Source: Obesumbacterium proteus (lineage in GTDB: Bacteria; Pseudomonadota; Gammaproteobacteria; Enterobacterales; Enterobacteriaceae). Taken from it: a stretch of 64,000 bases of DNA. The notes under the pieces were generated by a model. The model was not told the DNA's origin, did not search any database, and saw nothing but the letters and a program-made list of their open reading frames with translations. Position numbers and translations under genes: made by a program. Where the stretch lies: the NCBI RefSeq assembly GCF_001586165.1, contig NZ_CP014608.1:3658001-3722000 (forward strand), read 5' to 3'. Positions 61,639-64,000 of this stretch are shown here, piece after piece (the first letter of the stretch is position 1; every line of letters starts with the position of its first letter).

Positions 61639-63246
61639 ATGGCTAAACTTTCACAGCATCCACTGCTCAGCATTCGCGATCTGAATATTAGTTTTCGCAG
61701 CGGTGATGTAACCCGTCCTGTGGTCAACGGCGTTTCGCTCGAGATTAACGCGGGAGAAACGCTCGCCTTGGTCGGGGAATCAGGTTCAGGGAAAAGTGTC
61801 ACCGCGCTGTCTATTTTACGGCTGCTTTCATCACCTCCCGCCGAATATCCTCACGGCGATATTCTGTTTAATGGCCAGACTTTGCTGCATGCCACCGAAC
61901 CCTATTTACGCAGCATACGTGGCAATGAAATCGCCATGATTTTTCAAGAGCCGATGGTTTCCCTCAATCCCTTACACAGCATCGAGAAACAGCTGGCTGA
62001 AGTGCTTTCTTTGCACAGAGGCATGCGTCGAGTTCAAGCGCGCGCGGAAATCCTTCGCTGCTTAGAGCGAGTCGGGATCCGTTCGCCAGAAAAGCGCCTT
62101 AACGATTATCCGCATCAGCTGTCCGGCGGCGAACGTCAGCGCATCATGATTGCGATGGCGATTTTAACCCGCCCTAAACTGCTGATTGCCGATGAACCCA
62201 CCACCGCGCTGGATGTTTCCGTGCAGGCGCAAATTTTAGAGCTGCTGGCAGAGCTCAAGCAGGAGCTGAATATGGGGATGCTGTTTATCACCCATAACCT
62301 CAACATTGTGAAGCGCTTAGCCGATCGCGTAGCCGTTATGCATGATGGCAACATTGTGGAAACCGGAGAATGCCAGTCGCTGTTTGCCGCTCCGCAGCAT
62401 CCCTATACCAAACAATTGCTCGATGCGATTCCCTCTGGCGATCCCGTTGCGCTCCCGCAGCCAACGCAAACGCTGCTGGAAGTTAAAGATCTGAGCGTAA
62501 AATTTCCTATTCGGAAAGGCATTCTGCGCCGCACGGTTGGCTATAACGCTATTGTTAATCAGCTTAATTTCACGCTGCGCCACGGGGAAAGCTTAGGCTT
62601 AGTGGGTGAGTCAGGTTCAGGTAAAAGCACCACAGGGCTGGCGTTGTTACGCTTACTTCCCTCGCAGGGTGAGATTTGGTTTGAGGGCACGCCGCTGCAT
62701 CAGCTGAATTTAAAACAGCTTCAGCCTTATCGCAGCCAGATCCAAGTGGTGTTCCAAGATCCCTATTCGGCGCTGAACCCGCGTTTAAACGTGCAGCAAA
62801 TTATTGCCGAAGGGTTACAGGTTCATCAGAAACTCAGCGCGCAGGAACGGGAACAGCGCGTAATTAGCGCCATGACCGAAGTAGGCCTCGATCCTGAAAC
62901 GCGCCATCGCTACCCTACCGAGTTTTCTGGCGGACAACGTCAGCGCATTGCCATTGCGCGCGCGCTTATTCTTGAGCCGCGTTTGCTGATACTGGATGAA
63001 CCCACCTCATCGTTAGACAGATCGGTGCAGGCGCAAATTTTAGCGCTGCTGAAAAAGCTTCAGCAACGCTATCAGCTCACCTATCTGTTCATCAGCCACG
63101 ATTTACAGGTCGTTCGCTCGCTGTGTCATCAGGTGATGGTGATGCGTAATGGAAAAGTGATTGAGCACGGAGATTGCGCTGAGGTCTTTGCTCGCCCCGC
63201 GCAAGATTACACTCGGCAGCTGCTAGCATTTGCAGACACGCCGTGA
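61639..63246 (+). CDS. yejF: Peptide ABC transporter ATP-binding protein YejF (fused, two domains)
   Basis: 535 residues with two complete ATPase domains in tandem. Domain 1: Walker A GESGSGKSV, signature LSGGERQR, Walker B LLIADEPTTALD. Domain 2 from about 280: GESGSGKST, FSGGQRQR, LLILDEPTSSLD. Powers YejBE. Followed by a terminator hairpin. Confidence 0.96.
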   Translation: MAKLSQHPLLSIRDLNISFRSGDVTRPVVNGVSLEINAGETLALVGESGSGKSVTALSILRLLSSPPAEYPHGDILFNGQTLLHATEPYLRSIRGNEIAMIFQEPMVSLNPLHSIEKQLAEVLSLHRGMRRVQARAEILRCLERVGIRSPEKRLNDYPHQLSGGERQRIMIAMAILTRPKLLIADEPTTALDVSVQAQILELLAELKQELNMGMLFITHNLNIVKRLADRVAVMHDGNIVETGECQSLFAAPQHPYTKQLLDAIPSGDPVALPQPTQTLLEVKDLSVKFPIRKGILRRTVGYNAIVNQLNFTLRHGESLGLVGESGSGKSTTGLALLRLLPSQGEIWFEGTPLHQLNLKQLQPYRSQIQVVFQDPYSALNPRLNVQQIIAEGLQVHQKLSAQEREQRVISAMTEVGLDPETRHRYPTEFSGGQRQRIAIARALILEPRLLILDEPTSSLDRSVQAQILALLKKLQQRYQLTYLFISHDLQVVRSLCHQVMVMRNGKVIEHGDCAEVFARPAQDYTRQLLAFADTP

Positions 63247-63272
63247 CTGGAAAAATAGGCAAGTTGATTTAA

Positions 63273-63302
63273 ACACCGGCAGCCTAATGGGCGTGCCGGT
63301 AT
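63273..63302 (+). terminator. Hairpin after yejF
   Basis: ACCGGCA and TGCCGGT form a 7-bp stem with a 12-base loop 28 bases beyond the yejF stop, followed by ATTCTG. Probably ends the operon and may also act for yejG from the other side. Confidence 0.55.
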
Positions 63303-63326
63303 TCTGCTCTAAGCGCCTTTCAACGA

Positions 63327-63722
63327 TCAGAACGGATACTGGGCGACAATCGGTTCAGCGATAGCTACACCGACGTTTTTTAGGCGACACATCGCCGCAC
63401 TTTCATCTTCAAGATGAACAAATAGACAAGGTTCACCGTCAAGCTCAACGACAGAGCAGTTTACCTGCATCTCTTGTAAAGACTGATTCAGACGTTTCAT
63501 GATTTGCCAAGCTGCTTCTCCCTCTTCACTCAGGAGCTTCAGGCCAATCAAACTATTATTATCAATAGCGTTATTATCGATAACAGTATTATTAACGTCC
63601 GTATTCTCAGCGCCAGTCGTTTTCGCCAAATAAATGGGTTCAACCTGCACACCGGTGAGCCCTGATGACCAGCGGTAGCTCTGAGGCAACCGGTGGACTA
63701 TCGAAAGCTGGAAACTATTCAC
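63327..63722 (-). CDS. yejG: YejG family protein with Asn-rich insertion
   Basis: 131 residues (114 in E. coli). FQLSIVHRLPQSYRWSSG at the start and CRLKNVGVAIAEPI at the end are diagnostic of YejG. The extra residues lie around 36-58 (TDVNNTVIDNNAIDNNSL), coded by short imperfect repeats. The function of YejG is not settled. Starts with GTG. Convergent with yejF. Confidence 0.88.
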   Translation of the reverse strand: MNSFQLSIVHRLPQSYRWSSGLTGVQVEPIYLAKTTGAENTDVNNTVIDNNAIDNNSLIGLKLLSEEGEAAWQIMKRLNQSLQEMQVNCSVVELDGEPCLFVHLEDESAAMCRLKNVGVAIAEPIVAQYPF

Positions 63723-64000
63723 ATTTTTACCCTGATTAAAAACTAACTACAATTTTTTCACAAAAAACTCACATCGTAAACCACAGATCGCACTATTTAG
63801 GCTATTTGATGACTTAATCGTCATTTTATTGTGGTTTTGTTTATTACATTTCGGTAACACCGAAGTAAAAACGACCGAAACAACGATCAATCTGGCGCTA
63901 CCCCATTTTTTCTTCAGAGATACCACGATGGGAGGAAGTTCTGCTGTTGCGGTTATATGTATACTTTTCTCTTTATTACCACAACCATTTTTGTTTCATT
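63723..64000. other. Right-edge intergenic stretch
   Basis: No gene I can support. In E. coli the next gene beyond yejG is bcr. A frame beginning ATGGGAGGAAG at 63928 stays open to the window edge (24 codons, partly hydrophobic), but it is too short to judge. Confidence 0.35.

Noticed and set aside
63928..64000. Possible partial gene at the right window edge.
   Set aside because: Only 24 codons visible and no homology that I can recognise.
1..64000. CRISPR arrays, tRNA and rRNA genes.
   Set aside because: I scanned for regularly spaced repeats and for tRNA-like or rRNA-like sequence and saw none; a covariance search would be needed to exclude small RNAs.

Overview
The window is a chromosomal segment of a Gram-negative enteric bacterium (order Enterobacterales). 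Most proteins are close to full-length matches of Escherichia coli K-12 proteins that I know (AdhE, Tdk, YegH, DcuC, AsmA, Dcd, Udk, ApbC/Mrp, MetG, CirA, LysP, YeiE, YeiH, Nfo, FruA/FruK/FruB, GlnH/GlnP/GlnQ, YbiO, RlmF, YejA/B/E/F/G), and many neighbourhoods are the same as in E. coli. Proteins diverge enough, and gene order differs enough, that it is not Escherichia or Salmonella. Hafnia or a close relative (Hafniaceae) is my best guess, an inference from overall character and not proven here.

Layout. 1-5.9 kb: ychE (marC family) and adhE, divergent, then an IS200/IS605-type element that sits between adhE and its probable terminator, then tdk. 6.1-19.2 kb: two inverted, complete 1195-bp IS5 copies bracket an AT-rich fragment of an O-antigen cluster (glycosyltransferases, wzx flippase, wzy polymerase, fnlABC for UDP-L-FucNAc, wbuB, wbuC, start of a galF/galU gene). 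Both ends of the fragment are truncated genes. All four glycosyltransferases are broken (truncation, two frameshifts, an amber codon, and a 14-G tract that puts wbuB out of frame), while the sugar-synthesis, flippase and polymerase genes are open. 19.5-30 kb: yegH, dcuC, asmA, dcd, udk, apbC and metG, the yegH/asmA/dcd/udk part as in E. coli. 30-35.4 kb: an iron region with cirA and a FecCD-type ABC importer, each with its own Fur box; the binding-protein gene of the importer has a one-base frameshift. 35.5-43 kb: lysP, yeiE, a uspF-like gene, a His-rich small lipoprotein, a five-gene phage-type lysis cassette (two holin-like proteins, GH24 endolysin, Rz, nested Rz1) without any other phage gene, yeiH, and a 413-bp non-coding element full of hairpins bounded by a 9-bp inverted repeat. 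43-48.5 kb: nfo, fruBKA under two Cra boxes, and a Nudix hydrolase. 49-54.7 kb: glnHPQ with a sigma-54/NtrC-type control region, ybiO and rlmF, a block that in E. coli lies elsewhere. 54.9-64 kb: a flavin-reductase-fold protein, an EAL phosphodiesterase (pdeN/rtn type), and yejABEF plus yejG.

How they work together. Fermentation and anaerobic carbon flow (adhE, dcuC), nucleotide salvage (tdk, udk, dcd), envelope and surface polysaccharide (O-antigen fragment, asmA), iron uptake (cirA plus ABC importer), sugar and amino-acid uptake (fru, gln, lysP) and peptide uptake (yejABEF) are all represented. The parts most worth a second look are the isolated lysis cassette, which resembles type 10 secretion cassettes of Serratia and Yersinia, the selectively inactivated and possibly phase-variable O-antigen fragment between IS5 copies, and the structured element between yeiH and nfo. 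I saw no CRISPR array, tRNA, rRNA or replication origin.
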